From NCBI RefSeq assembly GCF_020740535.1, contig NZ_CP082362.1, positions 2,974,501 to 3,038,500 of the forward strand: 64,000 nt of DNA, given 5' to 3'. The stretch is from Streptomyces profundus (GTDB taxonomy: Bacteria; Actinomycetota; Actinomycetes; Streptomycetales; Streptomycetaceae). The notes beneath the pieces are model-generated. The model made no database searches. It was not told where the DNA came from and worked only from the letters and a program-made list of their open reading frames with translations. Made by a program: the position numbers and the translations under genes. This document shows, one piece after another, positions 36,147 to 47,942 of the stretch; positions within the stretch are counted from its first letter, which is position 1, and each line of letters starts with the position of its first letter.

Positions 36147-38777
36147 TCAGCCGTCGCCCCCGTCGACCGCCTCGACCGTCAGCTCGCCTTCCAGCGCCGC
36201 GTCCACCCGCACCGTCGCCCCGTCCCGCACCTCGCCGGCGAGGATCCTGCGGGCCAGCGGATCCCCGATCGCCGTCTGCACCAGCCGCCGCAGCGGGCGG
36301 GCGCCATACGCCGGGTCGTAGCCCTGGAGCGCCAGCCAGTCGAGCGCCAGCTCCGTGACGTCCAGCGTGAGCCGCCGATCGGCCAGCCGCCGCTGCAACG
36401 CGTCCACCTGGAGGCGCGCGATCCGGCTCAACTCCACGCCGCTCAGCGTGTCGAAGACGACCAGATCGTCCAGCCGGTTGAGGAACTCGGGCCGGAACGT
36501 CGCCCGCACCGCCGCCAGCACCTGCTCGCGCCGCTGCTCCGGCTTGCCGGGCCCCTCCTGCCCGAGGGCGGGCGAGGAGGGAGCGTCGAGCAGATGCTGA
36601 CCGCCCAGGTTGGAGGTGAGGATCAGGATGGTGTTGCGGAAGTCGACCGTGCGGCCCTGGCCGTCGGTCAACCGGCCGTCGTCCAACACCTGCAACAGGA
36701 TGTCGAAGACCTCGGGATGCGCCTTCTCCACCTCGTCCAGCAGCACCACCGTGTACGGGCGGCGGCGCACGGCCTCCGTCAGCTGGCCGCCCTCCTCGTA
36801 CCCGACATAGCCGGGCGGGGCGCCGACCAGCCGGGCCACCGAATGCTTCTCGCTGTACTCGCTCATGTCCACCCGGACCATGGCGCGCTGGTCGTCGAAG
36901 AGGAAGTCCGCCAGGGCCTTGGCCAACTCCGTCTTGCCGACGCCCGTCGGGCCCAGGAAGAGGAACGAGCCGGTAGGCCGGTCCGGATCGGCCACCCCGG
37001 CGCGGCTGCGGCGCACCGCGTCCGACACCGCGCGCACCGCCTCGGCCTGGCCGATCAGCCGCCGCCCCAACTCCTCCTCCATCCGCAGCAGCTTCTCCGT
37101 CTCGCCCTCAAGCAGCCGGCCGGCGGGGATGCCCGTCCAGGAGGAGACCACATCGGCGATCTCGTCCGGGCCGACCTCCTCCTTGACCATGGTGTCCCGC
37201 TTGGCCTCCTGCTCCGCCTCGGACGCGGCGGCCAACTCCCGCTCCAGCGCCGGGATCTCCCCGTAGAGCAGCTTGGAGGCGGCCTCGAAGTCCCCCTCGC
37301 GCTGGGCGCGTTCGGCCACGCCCCGCGTCTCGTCCAGGCGTTCCTTCAGCTCACCGACGCGGTTGAGGCCCTCCTTCTCCTTCTCCCAGCGGGCGGTCAG
37401 GCCGCGCAACTCCTCCTCGCGGTCCGCCAGCTCGGCGCGCAGCCGGGCCAGCCGCGCCCTGGACGAGACATCGGACTCGTTGGCCAGCGCCAGCTCCTCC
37501 ATGCGCAGCCGGTCGACGGCGCGCTGCAACTCGTCGATCTCCACGGGCGACGAGTCGATCTCCATCCGCAGCCGGGACGCCGCCTCGTCCACCAGGTCGA
37601 TCGCCTTGTCCGGCAGGAACCGCGAGGTGATGTAACGGTCGGAGAGGGTGGCGGCGGCGACCAGCGCGCCGTCCGCGATCTGCACCTTGTGATGCGCCTC
37701 GTACCGGCCCTTGAGCCCGCGCAGGATGGCGATCGAGTCCGCCACGTCCGGCTCGGCCACCAGCACCTGCTGGAACCTGCGCTCCAGCGCCGCGTCCTTC
37801 TCGATCCGCTCGCGGTACTCGTCCAGCGTGGTGGCGCCGACCATCCGCAGCTCGCCCCTGGCCAGCATCGGCTTGAGCATGTTGCCGGCGTCCATCGCCG
37901 AGTCGGCGCCCGCACCCGCGCCCACCACCGTGTGCAGCTCGTCGATGAAGGTGATGATCTGACCGTCGCTCGACCTGATCTCGCCCAGCACGGTCTTCAG
38001 CCGTTCCTCGAACTCGCCCCGGTACTTCGCGCCGGCCACCATGGCGCCCAGATCGAGCGAGACCAGCCGCTTGTTCCGCAGCGACTCGGGCACATCGCCC
38101 TTGATGATCCGCTGCGCCAGCCCCTCCACCACGGCCGTCTTGCCGACCCCTGGCTCGCCGATCAGCACCGGGTTGTTCTTGGTGCGGCGGGAGAGCACCT
38201 GCACCACCCGGCGGATCTCGTGGTCCCTGCCGATGACCGGATCCAGCCGGCCCTCCCTGGCCGCCGCCGTCAGGTCCGTGCCGAACTTCTCCAGCGCCTT
38301 GTAGGTGCCCTCGGGATCGGCCGAGGTGACCCGACGGCCGCCGCGCGCCGCCTGGAACGCGTCCGCCAGCCGCCCGTCCCCCGCGCCCTGCCCCGAGAGC
38401 AGCTCACCGACCTGGCCACCGTGCGCGGCGAGACCGATCAGCAGATGCTCCGTGGAGACGAAGGTGTCCCCCAGCCGGGCCGCGCGCCCGCCCGCGTCCG
38501 CCAGCACGGCGAGCAGCTCGCGGTTGGGCTGCGGCCTGGCCACCGAGGCGCCCTTGACGCTGGGCAGCGCCGCCAGCAACCGCTCGGCCCCCGACCGCAA
38601 CGCGGCCTGGTCCGCCTCGACCGAGGCCAGCAGGTCCTGGATGTTCTCGTTGTCCTGCCCGGTGAGCAGGGCCAGCAGCAGATGGGCCGGGGTGATGTCC
38701 GGGTGCCCGTCGGTGAGCGCGCGCTGGCTGGCCACGCTGATGGCGTCCCGGCTTCGGTTGGTCAACTCGGCGTTCAC
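36147..38777 (-). CDS. clpB: ClpB disaggregase (Hsp100)
   Basis: This ATP-driven chaperone works with DnaK-DnaJ-GrpE to dissolve protein aggregates. The product is 876 residues from GTG 38777 ([38 protein letters not shown]), with GGAGGAG about 10 bases upstream. Domains in order: Clp N-domain (1-145), AAA1 with [11 protein letters not shown] and [14 protein letters not shown], a middle coiled coil ([19 protein letters not shown] to [15 protein letters not shown]) that distinguishes ClpB from ClpA/C, and AAA2 with [15 protein letters not shown] and [23 protein letters not shown] operator 80 bases upstream indicates HspR control. The short acidic end ([12 protein letters not shown]) is normal. 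Confidence 0.97.
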   Translation of the reverse strand: MNAELTNRSRDAISVASQRALTDGHPDITPAHLLLALLTGQDNENIQDLLASVEADQAALRSGAERLLAALPSVKGASVARPQPNRELLAVLADAGGRAARLGDTFVSTEHLLIGLAAHGGQVGELLSGQGAGDGRLADAFQAARGGRRVTSADPEGTYKALEKFGTDLTAAAREGRLDPVIGRDHEIRRVVQVLSRRTKNNPVLIGEPGVGKTAVVEGLAQRIIKGDVPESLRNKRLVSLDLGAMVAGAKYRGEFEERLKTVLGEIRSSDGQIITFIDELHTVVGAGAGADSAMDAGNMLKPMLARGELRMVGATTLDEYRERIEKDAALERRFQQVLVAEPDVADSIAILRGLKGRYEAHHKVQIADGALVAAATLSDRYITSRFLPDKAIDLVDEAASRLRMEIDSSPVEIDELQRAVDRLRMEELALANESDVSSRARLARLRAELADREEELRGLTARWEKEKEGLNRVGELKERLDETRGVAERAQREGDFEAASKLLYGEIPALERELAAASEAEQEAKRDTMVKEEVGPDEIADVVSSWTGIPAGRLLEGETEKLLRMEEELGRRLIGQAEAVRAVSDAVRRSRAGVADPDRPTGSFLFLGPTGVGKTELAKALADFLFDDQRAMVRVDMSEYSEKHSVARLVGAPPGYVGYEEGGQLTEAVRRRPYTVVLLDEVEKAHPEVFDILLQVLDDGRLTDGQGRTVDFRNTILILTSNLGGQHLLDAPSSPALGQEGPGKPEQRREQVLAAVRATFRPEFLNRLDDLVVFDTLSGVELSRIARLQVDALQRRLADRRLTLDVTELALDWLALQGYDPAYGARPLRRLVQTAIGDPLARRILAGEVRDGATVRVDAALEGELTVEAVDGGDG

Positions 38778-38856
38778 TTCGCGGCACTCCTCCACTCCCG
38801 ACAGCGGGGGCAGGGCCTCATGGCGCCCCGCCCCTGCCACAGCCAACGTGCGATAA

Positions 38857-38877
38857 GTTGAGTCTAAGCCACTCAAG
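38857..38877. promoter_or_regulatory. HAIR operator (HspR-binding) upstream of clpB
   Basis: On the minus strand this reads CTTGAGT-N7-ACTCAAC, one mismatch from the HAIR consensus CTTGAGT-N7-ACTCAAG. It is 80 bp from the clpB start codon. HspR, encoded in the same window, is the known repressor of such sites in Streptomyces. The TTGAGT half may also serve as a -35 element. The divergent nucleotidyltransferase gene begins 62 bases beyond it. Confidence 0.9.
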
Positions 38878-38939
38878 GCCAAGAACGCCAAGCGCCCACC
38901 GGGAAAACCGCGCGACCTCGGGCGCGCCGGCGGAGCAGA

Positions 38940-39767
38940 GTGGCCGCCATGGAGAACCCCATGCTGGGCAGAGGGCTCGCCGCCGACGGCACCATCGCGC
39001 GCGAGGGCGCGCTGGAGCGCGTGCCGGCGGCCTTCGCGCCGGTGGTGGCGGCGGCCAGGGCCCGGCTGCTGCCGTTCCTCGACGACGGCCGGGCCCACAG
39101 CGCGTACCTCTACGGCAGCGTCCCCCGGGGCACGGCCACCCCCGGCGTCTCCGACCTCGACCTGCTGCTCGTCCTTGGCCACCGGCCGACCGAGGCGGAC
39201 CGGGCCGCCGCCGATGCCGTCGAGGCCGCGATCAACGCGGCCTTCGCGCAGGTGAACGGGGTCGGGCTGCTGATCGACTCGGTCGACGAGGTGCTCAGCG
39301 AACGCGAACGGCACGACCTCGGCTTCTTCGTCGCCTGCCTGTGCACCCCGCTGCTCGGCCCCGACCTCGCCGAACGGCTTCCCCGTCACCGGCCCGGCTC
39401 CCTGCTCGCCAGGGAGACCAACGGGGACCTCGGCCCGGCGCTGCTCCGCTGGCGGGAACGGGCCGCCGGCACGGCCACCGACGCGGAACGCCGCGCCCTG
39501 GCCCGATCCGTCGCCCGCAAGCTGGTCCGCACCGGGTTCACCCTGGTGATGCCCCGCTGGGGCGGCTGGACCAGCGATCTCCAGCGCTCCGCCAGGCTGT
39601 TCGGCCACTACTACCCGGAGCGTCTCGACCAGATGCGCCTGGCCGCCGAAACCGCCCGCCACCCCACGGCGGACCCCGCCGTCCTCCGGGTCCTCACCGA
39701 GGACCTCGCGCCCTGGCTCGCCGCCGAGTACGCCGACCGGCACGGCCACAAGGCCCCACGCCCCTGA
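38940..39767 (+). CDS. Nucleotidyltransferase-domain protein
   Basis: The product is 275 residues if GTG 38940 is the start (GGAG lies 4 bases upstream); ATG 38949 is also possible. The active-site pattern of the NTP-transferase superfamily is clear: AYLYGSVPRGTATPGVSDLDLLLVL, that is GSxxRG-x7-SDxDL. A third acidic residue probably lies in GLLIDSVDEV. The rest is helical (LLRWRERAAGTATDAERRALARSVARKLVRTGFTLVMPRWGGWT). The family includes aminoglycoside nucleotidyltransferases and MNT antitoxin-like proteins; no HEPN toxin gene is adjacent. Divergent from clpB across the HAIR site, so heat control of both is conceivable. Confidence 0.82.
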   Translation: MAAMENPMLGRGLAADGTIAREGALERVPAAFAPVVAAARARLLPFLDDGRAHSAYLYGSVPRGTATPGVSDLDLLLVLGHRPTEADRAAADAVEAAINAAFAQVNGVGLLIDSVDEVLSERERHDLGFFVACLCTPLLGPDLAERLPRHRPGSLLARETNGDLGPALLRWRERAAGTATDAERRALARSVARKLVRTGFTLVMPRWGGWTSDLQRSARLFGHYYPERLDQMRLAAETARHPTADPAVLRVLTEDLAPWLAAEYADRHGHKAPRP

Positions 39768-39770
39768 CGG

Positions 39771-40553
39771 TCAGCCCTCGCCGGCCGCCGCGAACAGGCT
39801 TCTGGCGTCGGCGGGGAAGGGCCGGCCGACGACCTGCCCGTCGCCACTGCCGACGGACATCACGGCGACCACCGTGCCGGTCCCCGTGGCGTGGTCCAGA
39901 TCCTGCAACCAGGGACCGCCGCTCGATCCGGCCGTCAGATCGCAGTCGCTGAGCAACAGCCCGCCGACGTTGACCGCCTCGGCCTCGCCCTCCGCCAGCA
40001 CATCGGTCTCGCCCGCGCAGTAGCGCAGCGACTCGCCGTCATAGGGATCCGCCGCGGGATAGCCGAGGACGGCCACCTCGCCGCTCTCCCTGATCGGCTC
40101 GAACGCCAACGCGTTGGCGCCCTGGGCCTCCTGAACGGTCCTGCCGTCCTTGGGCTCCAGGGTGAGGAACGCGTAGTCGTGCGGGAGGATGTCGTTGGTC
40201 TCGCGGCTGATGTCCCACTTCTCCGGCGTGTGCAGCGAGGCCACCCGCCAGCCGTCCTCGCGGTAGCGGTCCCGGCCGTGGTCGTAGGCCGGGACGAAGT
40301 ACACGTCGCCGGGGGCGGCGGGGCTCTCCGCACCGCTGACGCAGTGCGCGGCCGTGGCGACCACGCTGCCGTTGGGCGCGTCGACCACGGAGCCCGAGCA
40401 GAGCCCGAGACGGCCGTCGCCCGCGTCCCAGATGATCTTTCCCACCGTGCTCACCGTGCCCTGTGCCCAGGGGTCGGCCGCCACCGAGGGGGGCGCCGTG
40501 ACGAGCATCGCCGCCGCCATTGCGGCGATGGATATGGGGAGGCGTAGGTTCAT
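39771..40553 (-). CDS. Secreted trypsin-like serine protease
   Basis: The product is 260 residues. A signal peptide (MNLRLPISIAAMAAAMLVTAPPSVAA, cleavage near residue 26) leads to an S1-type fold. The catalytic triad can be placed: His70 in VATAAHC, Asp126 in LPHDYAFLTL, Ser211 in AGSSGGPW. Cysteines at 52/71 and in the GESLRYCAG and LSDCDLTAG segments probably make the usual two disulfides. It resembles small streptomycete peptidases with a V8/trypsin-like domain. It ends three bases after the convergent nucleotidyltransferase stop. No propeptide longer than a few residues is visible. Confidence 0.9.
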   Translation of the reverse strand: MNLRLPISIAAMAAAMLVTAPPSVAADPWAQGTVSTVGKIIWDAGDGRLGLCSGSVVDAPNGSVVATAAHCVSGAESPAAPGDVYFVPAYDHGRDRYREDGWRVASLHTPEKWDISRETNDILPHDYAFLTLEPKDGRTVQEAQGANALAFEPIRESGEVAVLGYPAADPYDGESLRYCAGETDVLAEGEAEAVNVGGLLLSDCDLTAGSSGGPWLQDLDHATGTGTVVAVMSVGSGDGQVVGRPFPADARSLFAAAGEG

Positions 40554-40630
40554 ACCGACACCCTGTGATCACTCAGGGGTGAAGTCCAGCCACTGTCCGC
40601 CGATCGAGTGTCTCAGCGAAAGGGAGAACG

Positions 40631-41287
40631 ATGATGCCCCCACGTCCGCCGGCCGGCGTCTGGCCCGGCCTCTCCCTGCTGGCGGCAGCGCTCTGCGCCG
40701 CGCTGCTCGCCGTGGTGATCGCCGGCGGGAACGAGCCACTCGCCATCGACTCGGCCCTCCACGAATGGGCCCTGGCGCACCGGACCCCGGGCTGGGACGA
40801 CGCGTTCACCCTGGTCTCGGAGACCGGCACCCGGCTGCCCGCCACCGTCGGCGCGATGATCGCCGGGGCGCTGGCCGCCGGACGCCACTGGTGGCTCGGC
40901 GCCGTGGCCGGCGGCGCCGCGCTGCTGCTGGCCCAACTGCTGCGCTACGGGCTGGTCGTGACGATCGATCGGCCCAGGCCGCCGGAGGCCGACTGGGTGA
41001 CGCAGGTGAACAACCCGGCGCTGCCATCCGGCCACGCCACCACCTCGGCGCTGGTCGCCATCGGGCTGGCGGCGGCCCTGTGGCCGAGATGCCGACGCCG
41101 CCTGACGCGCGCCCTGGCGGTCGGCCTCCCCGCCCTCTGGGCGACGGCCATCGGCCTGAGCCGCGTCTACCTCGGCGTCCACTGGCCCACCGACGTCCTC
41201 GCCGGCTGGCTCCTCGCGATCACCCTGACCACCGCCCTCCTCCCCCTCACCCCCCGCCTCCACAGCCCACCCCCCACCCCCACCTGA
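40631..41287 (+). CDS. PAP2-family phosphatase (membrane)
   Basis: The product is 218 residues with about six membrane helices (GLSLLAAALCAALLAVVIAGG through WLLAITLTTALLPL). The phosphatidic-acid phosphatase signature is complete in three parts: RYGLVVTIDRPRPP, NNPALPSGHATTSALV, and SRVYLGVHWPTDVLAGW. Members dephosphorylate undecaprenyl-diphosphate or lipid phosphates at the outer face of the membrane. GGGAGAACG is the ribosome site before the two adjacent ATG codons at 40631 and 40634. The gene ends with a proline-rich tail and is followed by a large repetitive stretch. Confidence 0.9.
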   Translation: MMPPRPPAGVWPGLSLLAAALCAALLAVVIAGGNEPLAIDSALHEWALAHRTPGWDDAFTLVSETGTRLPATVGAMIAGALAAGRHWWLGAVAGGAALLLAQLLRYGLVVTIDRPRPPEADWVTQVNNPALPSGHATTSALVAIGLAAALWPRCRRRLTRALAVGLPALWATAIGLSRVYLGVHWPTDVLAGWLLAITLTTALLPLTPRLHSPPPTPT

Positions 41288-41289
41288 CA

Positions 41290-42300
41290 CTGCGGCCTTC
41301 CCGCCCCAACGGCCGAACGACGAACGGGCAGACGGGACGCCAGGACGAGGGGCCCCGGGGGGGGCGAGGCCGGCAGGGCGGGAAGGCCGGGAGGCCGGCA
41401 AGGCCAGGAGGGCGGACGGCTGGGAGGGCGGCAAGGCCGGGAGGGCGGACGGCTGGGAGGGCGGGGAGGCGGCAAGGCGGGGAAGCCGGCAAGGCCGGGA
41501 AGCCGGCAAGGCCGGGAAGCCGGCAAGGCCAGCAAGGCCAGGAGGGCGGACGGCTGGGAGGGCGGGGAGGGCGGGAAGCCGGAACGCCGGGAGACCGGGA
41601 CGCCGGAACGCCCGGCAGGGCGGGAGGGCGGCCGGCCGAGACGCCGGGAAGCCGGAACGCCGGGAGACCGGCGAGGCCAGAACGCTGGCAGGCCAGGGGC
41701 CGGGGAAACCGGGAGACCGGCAAGGTCAGCAGGGCCAGGAGGCCGGCAGGGCGGACGGCCGGAAAGCCGGGAAGCCGGGAAGCCGGGAAGCAAGGAGACC
41801 GGGAAGCCGGGAAGGCCAGCAGGGCGGACGCCCGGCAAGCCGGCAGGGCGGACGGCCGGGAAGCCGGAACGCCGGGAGGCCGGCAAGGCAGCAGGGCGGG
41901 AGACCGGCGAGGCAGGCGAGGCCAGAACGCTGGCAGGCCGGGCGGCGGGGAGGGTGGGTGGCAGGCCCCGCAGCCGGCAGGCCGGCAGGCCGAAACGCTG
42001 GCAGGCCGGGCGGCCGGGAGGGTGGGTGGCAGGCCCCGCAGCCCGCAGGCCGACAGGCCGAAACGGAGGCAGGCCGGATGCCCGGACGCCAGGGCCTCCC
42101 GACCCGGCCCGTCCCGACCAGACCCGGCGCGGCGGGCCGTGGAGGAGTCCTGGGCTGGTCGCCTCCAACGGCCCCGGGTCGGCGCCGGTGGTGTGAGGCA
42201 TCACGGCCCCCGGACCAGTCGAGGCGCGCCCTGGCCTCCGGCGGGGAGCCCGGCACAGCGGCAACGCCGGGGCCGGAAGGCCGACAGGACCGCCCCCGGC
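41290..42300. repeat. G-rich, purine-skewed intergenic repeat field
   Basis: About 1 kb between the convergent PAP2 and hspR genes consists of short units built on GCCGG, GGAAGCC and GGCAAGGCC. A 17-bp unit (GAAGCCGGCAAGGCCGG) is repeated three times in a row near 41480-41530. A longer block of about 60 bp starting GGGAGGGTGGGTGGCAGGCC at 41948 is repeated at 42016, 68 bp on. GAACGCTGGCAGGCC also recurs. The plus strand is strongly richer in G than C. Open frames across it give Gly/Arg/Ala-rich low complexity and are not credible genes. Confidence 0.8.
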
Positions 42301-42307
42301 AGCACGG

Positions 42308-42340
42308 CACCCGCCCGTCCGTTGGAGGGGCGGGCGGGTG
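42308..42340 (-). terminator. Terminator of the dnaK-grpE-dnaJ-hspR operon
   Basis: CACCCGCCC at 42308-42316 pairs with GGGCGGGTG at 42332-42340 around a 15-base loop, 35 bases past the hspR stop. The stem can be extended imperfectly inwards. Confidence 0.65.
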
Positions 42341-42374
42341 GGAAGAGCCCGTTCGGGCCAGCCCGGCCTCGGGC

Positions 42375-42827
42375 TCAGCGACGGCGGTCCGGGCGCCAGA
42401 CGACCAACGCCGAGGACTGGCTGACGTCCTGGTACGGCACCAGATCGCGGCGGTAGGAGGCATGCACCTGCGCCTCCCGCTGCCGCATGGCGACCGCCGC
42501 GCCCTCAACCGCCTGCTGCAACTCGACCACCCGCGCCTGAAGCGCGGCGACCTGCGTCTCCAGCTCGATGATCCGCTTGATCCCCGCGAGGTTGATCCCC
42601 TCGTCCTGGGAGAGCCGCTGGACCTGGCGCAACAGCTGGATATCGCGCGCCGAGTACCGGCGGCCCCGACCGGCCGCCCGGTCGGGGCAGACCAGGCCGA
42701 GCCGGTCGTACTGACGCAGCGTCTGCGGATGCAGCCCGGAGAGCTGCGCCGCGACCGAGATGACGTAGACCGGCGAGTCGTCGGTGAGTTCGTAGGGGTT
42801 ACTGCTCTGTCCGTACCGGCCGTCCAT
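42375..42827 (-). CDS. hspR: HspR, heat-shock repressor (MerR family)
   Basis: The product is 150 residues from ATG 42827 (MDGRYGQSSNPYELTDDSPVYVISVAAQLSGLHPQTLRQYDRLGLVCPDRAAGRGRRYSARDIQLLRQVQRLSQDEGINLAGIKRIIELE). This is the MerR-like HTH and coiled coil of HspR. The protein binds HAIR sites and uses DnaK as co-repressor, so free DnaK level sets chaperone transcription. It is the last gene of the dnaK operon, starting 5 bases from dnaJ, and HAIR sites lie upstream of both dnaK and clpB in this window, so the whole feedback loop can be seen. Confidence 0.96.
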   Translation of the reverse strand: MDGRYGQSSNPYELTDDSPVYVISVAAQLSGLHPQTLRQYDRLGLVCPDRAAGRGRRYSARDIQLLRQVQRLSQDEGINLAGIKRIIELETQVAALQARVVELQQAVEGAAVAMRQREAQVHASYRRDLVPYQDVSQSSALVVWRPDRRR

Positions 42828-42831
42828 CTCG

Positions 42832-44055
42832 TTACTCTCCCTTCGCGGCCTCGAACAGGCCCGCCCGAGGGTCTTCCCCGTCGGCCGCCGCGCGATACTC
42901 GCCGAGGGCCTTTCGGGCCTTCTCCCCCATGTCGCTCGGCACGGCGATCTCGATGGTGACCAGGAGGTCGCCTCGGGTGCCGTCCTTGCGGACCGCGCCC
43001 TTGCCCCGGGCGCGCATGGTGCGCCCGCCCGGAGTGCCGGGTGGCAGCTTGAGCGTGACCGGTGGGCCACCGAGCGTGGGCACCTTGATCTCACCACCGA
43101 GCGCCGCTTCTGGGAAGGTCACCGGCACCGTGATGGTCAGATTGTCGCCACGCCGGCCGAAGACCGAGTGGCCGCCCACGTGCACCACCACATAGAGGTC
43201 ACCGTGCGGACCGCCGCGCTCGCCCGGGGCGCCCTTGCCGCGCAGCCGAATGCGCTGCCCGTCGTCGACGCCCGGAGGGATCCGCACCTGCATGGTGCGG
43301 GAGCTGGTGGCCCGGCCGCTGCCCCGGCAGACCTGGCACGGGTCCTGAGCGATCAGGCCCCGCCCCCGGCAGTCGACGCAGGGGTCGGTGAGCGAGAACC
43401 CGCCGCCGCCACCCCGGCTGACCTGCCCGGTGCCGACACACGTCGGGCACACCCGAGGTGTGCCGTTCTTGTCGCCGGTGCCGGAACACGTCTTGCAGGC
43501 GGCACTCGACGACATCCGCAGCGGGACCGTGGCGCCCGAGACGGCCTCGGTGAAGCTGAGCGTGACCTCGGACTCGATGTCCTGGCCACGCCTCGGCTGG
43601 GTGCGCGCGCCCGGGGCGCCGCCCCGGTTGAAGAGGCCGCCGAACACGTCCCCGAGCCCGCCGCCGAAGCCGCCGGCCGCGCCGCCAGGCCCACCGGGAG
43701 CGCCAGCACCGCCGGGACCGCCAGGCCCCTGCTGGCCCGGGGCACCGCCGAAGAGGTCCCCCAGGTCGAAGTTGAACTGGCCGGCCCCGCCGGGCCCGCC
43801 GGCGCGGAACCCGCCGTTGCCGAACAGGGCCCGCGCCTCGTCGTACTCCTTGCGCCGCTTGGCGTCACCGAGCACGTCATAGGCCTCGGAGACGTCCTTG
43901 AAACGGTCCTCCGCCTTGGCGTCCCCCTCGTTGGCGTCCGGGTGGTTCTCCCGGGCCAGCTTGCGGTACGCCTTCTTGATCTCCGCCTCGGTGGCGTCCC
44001 GGGGGACGCCGAGGACCTTGTAGTAGTCCTTCTCGATGAAGTCCTTGGTGCTCAT
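42832..44055 (-). CDS. dnaJ: DnaJ (Hsp40) co-chaperone
   Basis: The product is 407 residues. An N-terminal J domain ([39 protein letters not shown]) contains the HPD motif that stimulates DnaK ATPase. A Gly/Phe/Pro-rich linker with [14 protein letters not shown] runs follows. Four zinc-finger repeats are present: [32 protein letters not shown]. The C-terminal substrate domains have [22 protein letters not shown]. It sits 51 bases after grpE in the heat-shock operon. Confidence 0.96.
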   Translation of the reverse strand: MSTKDFIEKDYYKVLGVPRDATEAEIKKAYRKLARENHPDANEGDAKAEDRFKDVSEAYDVLGDAKRRKEYDEARALFGNGGFRAGGPGGAGQFNFDLGDLFGGAPGQQGPGGPGGAGAPGGPGGAAGGFGGGLGDVFGGLFNRGGAPGARTQPRRGQDIESEVTLSFTEAVSGATVPLRMSSSAACKTCSGTGDKNGTPRVCPTCVGTGQVSRGGGGGFSLTDPCVDCRGRGLIAQDPCQVCRGSGRATSSRTMQVRIPPGVDDGQRIRLRGKGAPGERGGPHGDLYVVVHVGGHSVFGRRGDNLTITVPVTFPEAALGGEIKVPTLGGPPVTLKLPPGTPGGRTMRARGKGAVRKDGTRGDLLVTIEIAVPSDMGEKARKALGEYRAAADGEDPRAGLFEAAKGE

Positions 44056-44106
44056 CCCCGACGTCCCTCCCTTCGCGCGACGGATCCCGTGCGGTCGTCG
44101 GCCACG

Positions 44107-46706
<2,600 letters not shown>

Positions 46707-46708
<2 letters not shown>

Positions 46709-46735
46709 ACTGCCCGAGCGCGCGCCTCCAGTCAA
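46707..46735 (-). promoter_or_regulatory. Candidate dnaK promoter (-35/-10)
   Basis: On the minus strand TTGACT (46735-46730) is followed after 17 bases by CAGTCT (46712-46707). The -35 is a good match to the vegetative sigma consensus, the -10 a poor one. It is flanked by the two HAIR sites, which supports the placement. Confidence 0.5.
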
Positions 46736-46739
46736 ATGA

Positions 46740-46760
46740 CCTGAGCCCAGGGCGCTCAAC
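46740..46760. promoter_or_regulatory. Degenerate second HAIR-like site of the dnaK operon
   Basis: CCTGAGC-CCAGGGC-GCTCAAC keeps the 7-base spacer and the central TGAGC/GCTCA dyad of HAIR but departs from the outer positions. It is 31 bases beyond the first site. Streptomyces dnaK promoters are known to carry several HAIR sites, so a second weaker one is expected. A CTTGTTC...GCTCAAC pair at 46761-46783 has the wrong spacing for a third. Confidence 0.6.
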
Positions 46761-46832
46761 CTTGTTCAGTCGGCCTGCTCAACGGCGGGCCCGGCCGGTG
46801 TTCCGAGCCGAGCCAGCGGAGCCAACCGGGGT

Positions 46833-47942
46833 TCAGGCCCGTTCCGAGGCCCGTTCCGCCGCCGGGCGCAGCGCCAGCAGCGCCACATCGTCCCGCACCT
46901 CGCTGGCGAACCCGGTCATGTCCCGCCACACGAAGTCGACCAGCGCCTGCGGGTCGGGCGAGGGACCGCCCTTCGCGCCGCACCAGCCGGACACCCGCTC
47001 CACCAGGGGATAGAACGCCCCCGACGCGTTCCTGGCCTCCGTCACCCCGTCCGTGTAGCCCAGCAGCACATCGCCGGGGCAGAGCGGGACGGTCAGCGGG
47101 TGCGGCGTCAGCCCCTCCAGGCCGAGCCCCAGTGGCGGCGCCGGAACGGCCGCCAGCTCCCGCACCCCGCCGTCGCGCAGCAGCAGCATCGGCGGATGCC
47201 CGCAGGACGTCAGCCGGACGGCGTCCTCGTCGGGCGGGAACTCCAACAGCACGGCGGTCACGAACAGTTCCGACGGCTCGGGCCCGGCCGTGCCCGCCTC
47301 GATCCGCAACCGCCGGTCGAGGCGCAGCGCCACCCCGGCCAGCTCGCGCTCGTCCAGCAACGCCTCGCGGAACGTGCCCAGCAACGCGGCCACCGTGCCC
47401 ACCGCCGCCAGGCCGTGTCCCTGCACGTCCGCGACCAGCGCCCGCACCCCGTAGGGCCCCTCGCGCACGTCGTAGAGGTCCCCGCCGACCTGCGCCGCCA
47501 CCTGCGCCGCGCGGTAGAGCCCGGCGCAGCTGACCGCCCCCACCCGGGGCGCCACCGGCGGCAGCACGGCGCGCTGTGCCGCCTCGGCCACCGAGCCCAC
47601 CCGAACCAGCTCACGGGTATAGCGACTGCGCACCCAGGAGACCAGCACACTGAACCCGGCGATGGCCGTCATCGCCGCCACGTCCGGCTCGTTGATATGC
47701 GCGGGCTGGGTGGGCGGCAGCATCAGCAGCACCAGCACGGCGACCGAGAGCGCCGCCGTCCGCCAGGGGCCGAAGAGCAGTCCGGTCAACGGCGGCAGCG
47801 CCGCGAACACGAACGCGAGCTGCACCCACCCGGGCGCGATCATCTGGACCACGGCGAGCACGACCAGCACCCCCCAGGGCACCAGCCACAGCTGGCGGGG
47901 CACCGTCGGGTGCTCCCCGCCCGGGAACCCCGGCCAGCTCAC
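46833..47942 (-). CDS. Membrane PP2C/SpoIIE-type protein phosphatase
   Basis: The product is 369 residues from the GTG at 47942 (VSWPGFPGGEHPTVPRQLW), which overlaps the amidase stop (GTGA). About four hydrophobic helices occupy the first 130 residues (WLVPWGVLVVLAVVQMIAPG ... VAVLVLLMLPPT). A SpoIIE/PP2C phosphatase domain follows: RAAQVAAQVGGDLYDVREGPYGVRALVADVQGHGLAAVGTVAALLGTFRE, with aspartates in GGDLYD and VADVQGHG that bind metal, then LTSCGHPPMLLLR and GDVLLGYTDGVTEARN. Such proteins dephosphorylate anti-sigma antagonists in stress networks. No cognate anti-sigma gene is adjacent; the partner is unknown. Confidence 0.9.
   Translation of the reverse strand: MSWPGFPGGEHPTVPRQLWLVPWGVLVVLAVVQMIAPGWVQLAFVFAALPPLTGLLFGPWRTAALSVAVLVLLMLPPTQPAHINEPDVAAMTAIAGFSVLVSWVRSRYTRELVRVGSVAEAAQRAVLPPVAPRVGAVSCAGLYRAAQVAAQVGGDLYDVREGPYGVRALVADVQGHGLAAVGTVAALLGTFREALLDERELAGVALRLDRRLRIEAGTAGPEPSELFVTAVLLEFPPDEDAVRLTSCGHPPMLLLRDGGVRELAAVPAPPLGLGLEGLTPHPLTVPLCPGDVLLGYTDGVTEARNASGAFYPLVERVSGWCGAKGGPSPDPQALVDFVWRDMTGFASEVRDDVALLALRPAAERASERA

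Noticed and set aside
38940..39767. Toxin-antitoxin (MNT-HEPN) module
   Set aside because: The nucleotidyltransferase is longer than MNT antitoxins and no HEPN gene is adjacent; the next gene is a secreted protease.
40354..42456. A 700-codon plus-strand open frame rich in Gly, Arg and Ala over the PAP2-hspR gap
   Set aside because: It begins antisense to the protease gene and runs through short repeats; composition and lack of an RBS indicate a GC artefact rather than a collagen-like gene.
46761..46783. Third HAIR site upstream of dnaK
   Set aside because: The half-sites CTTGTTC and GCTCAAC are 9 bases apart instead of 7 and one is degenerate.
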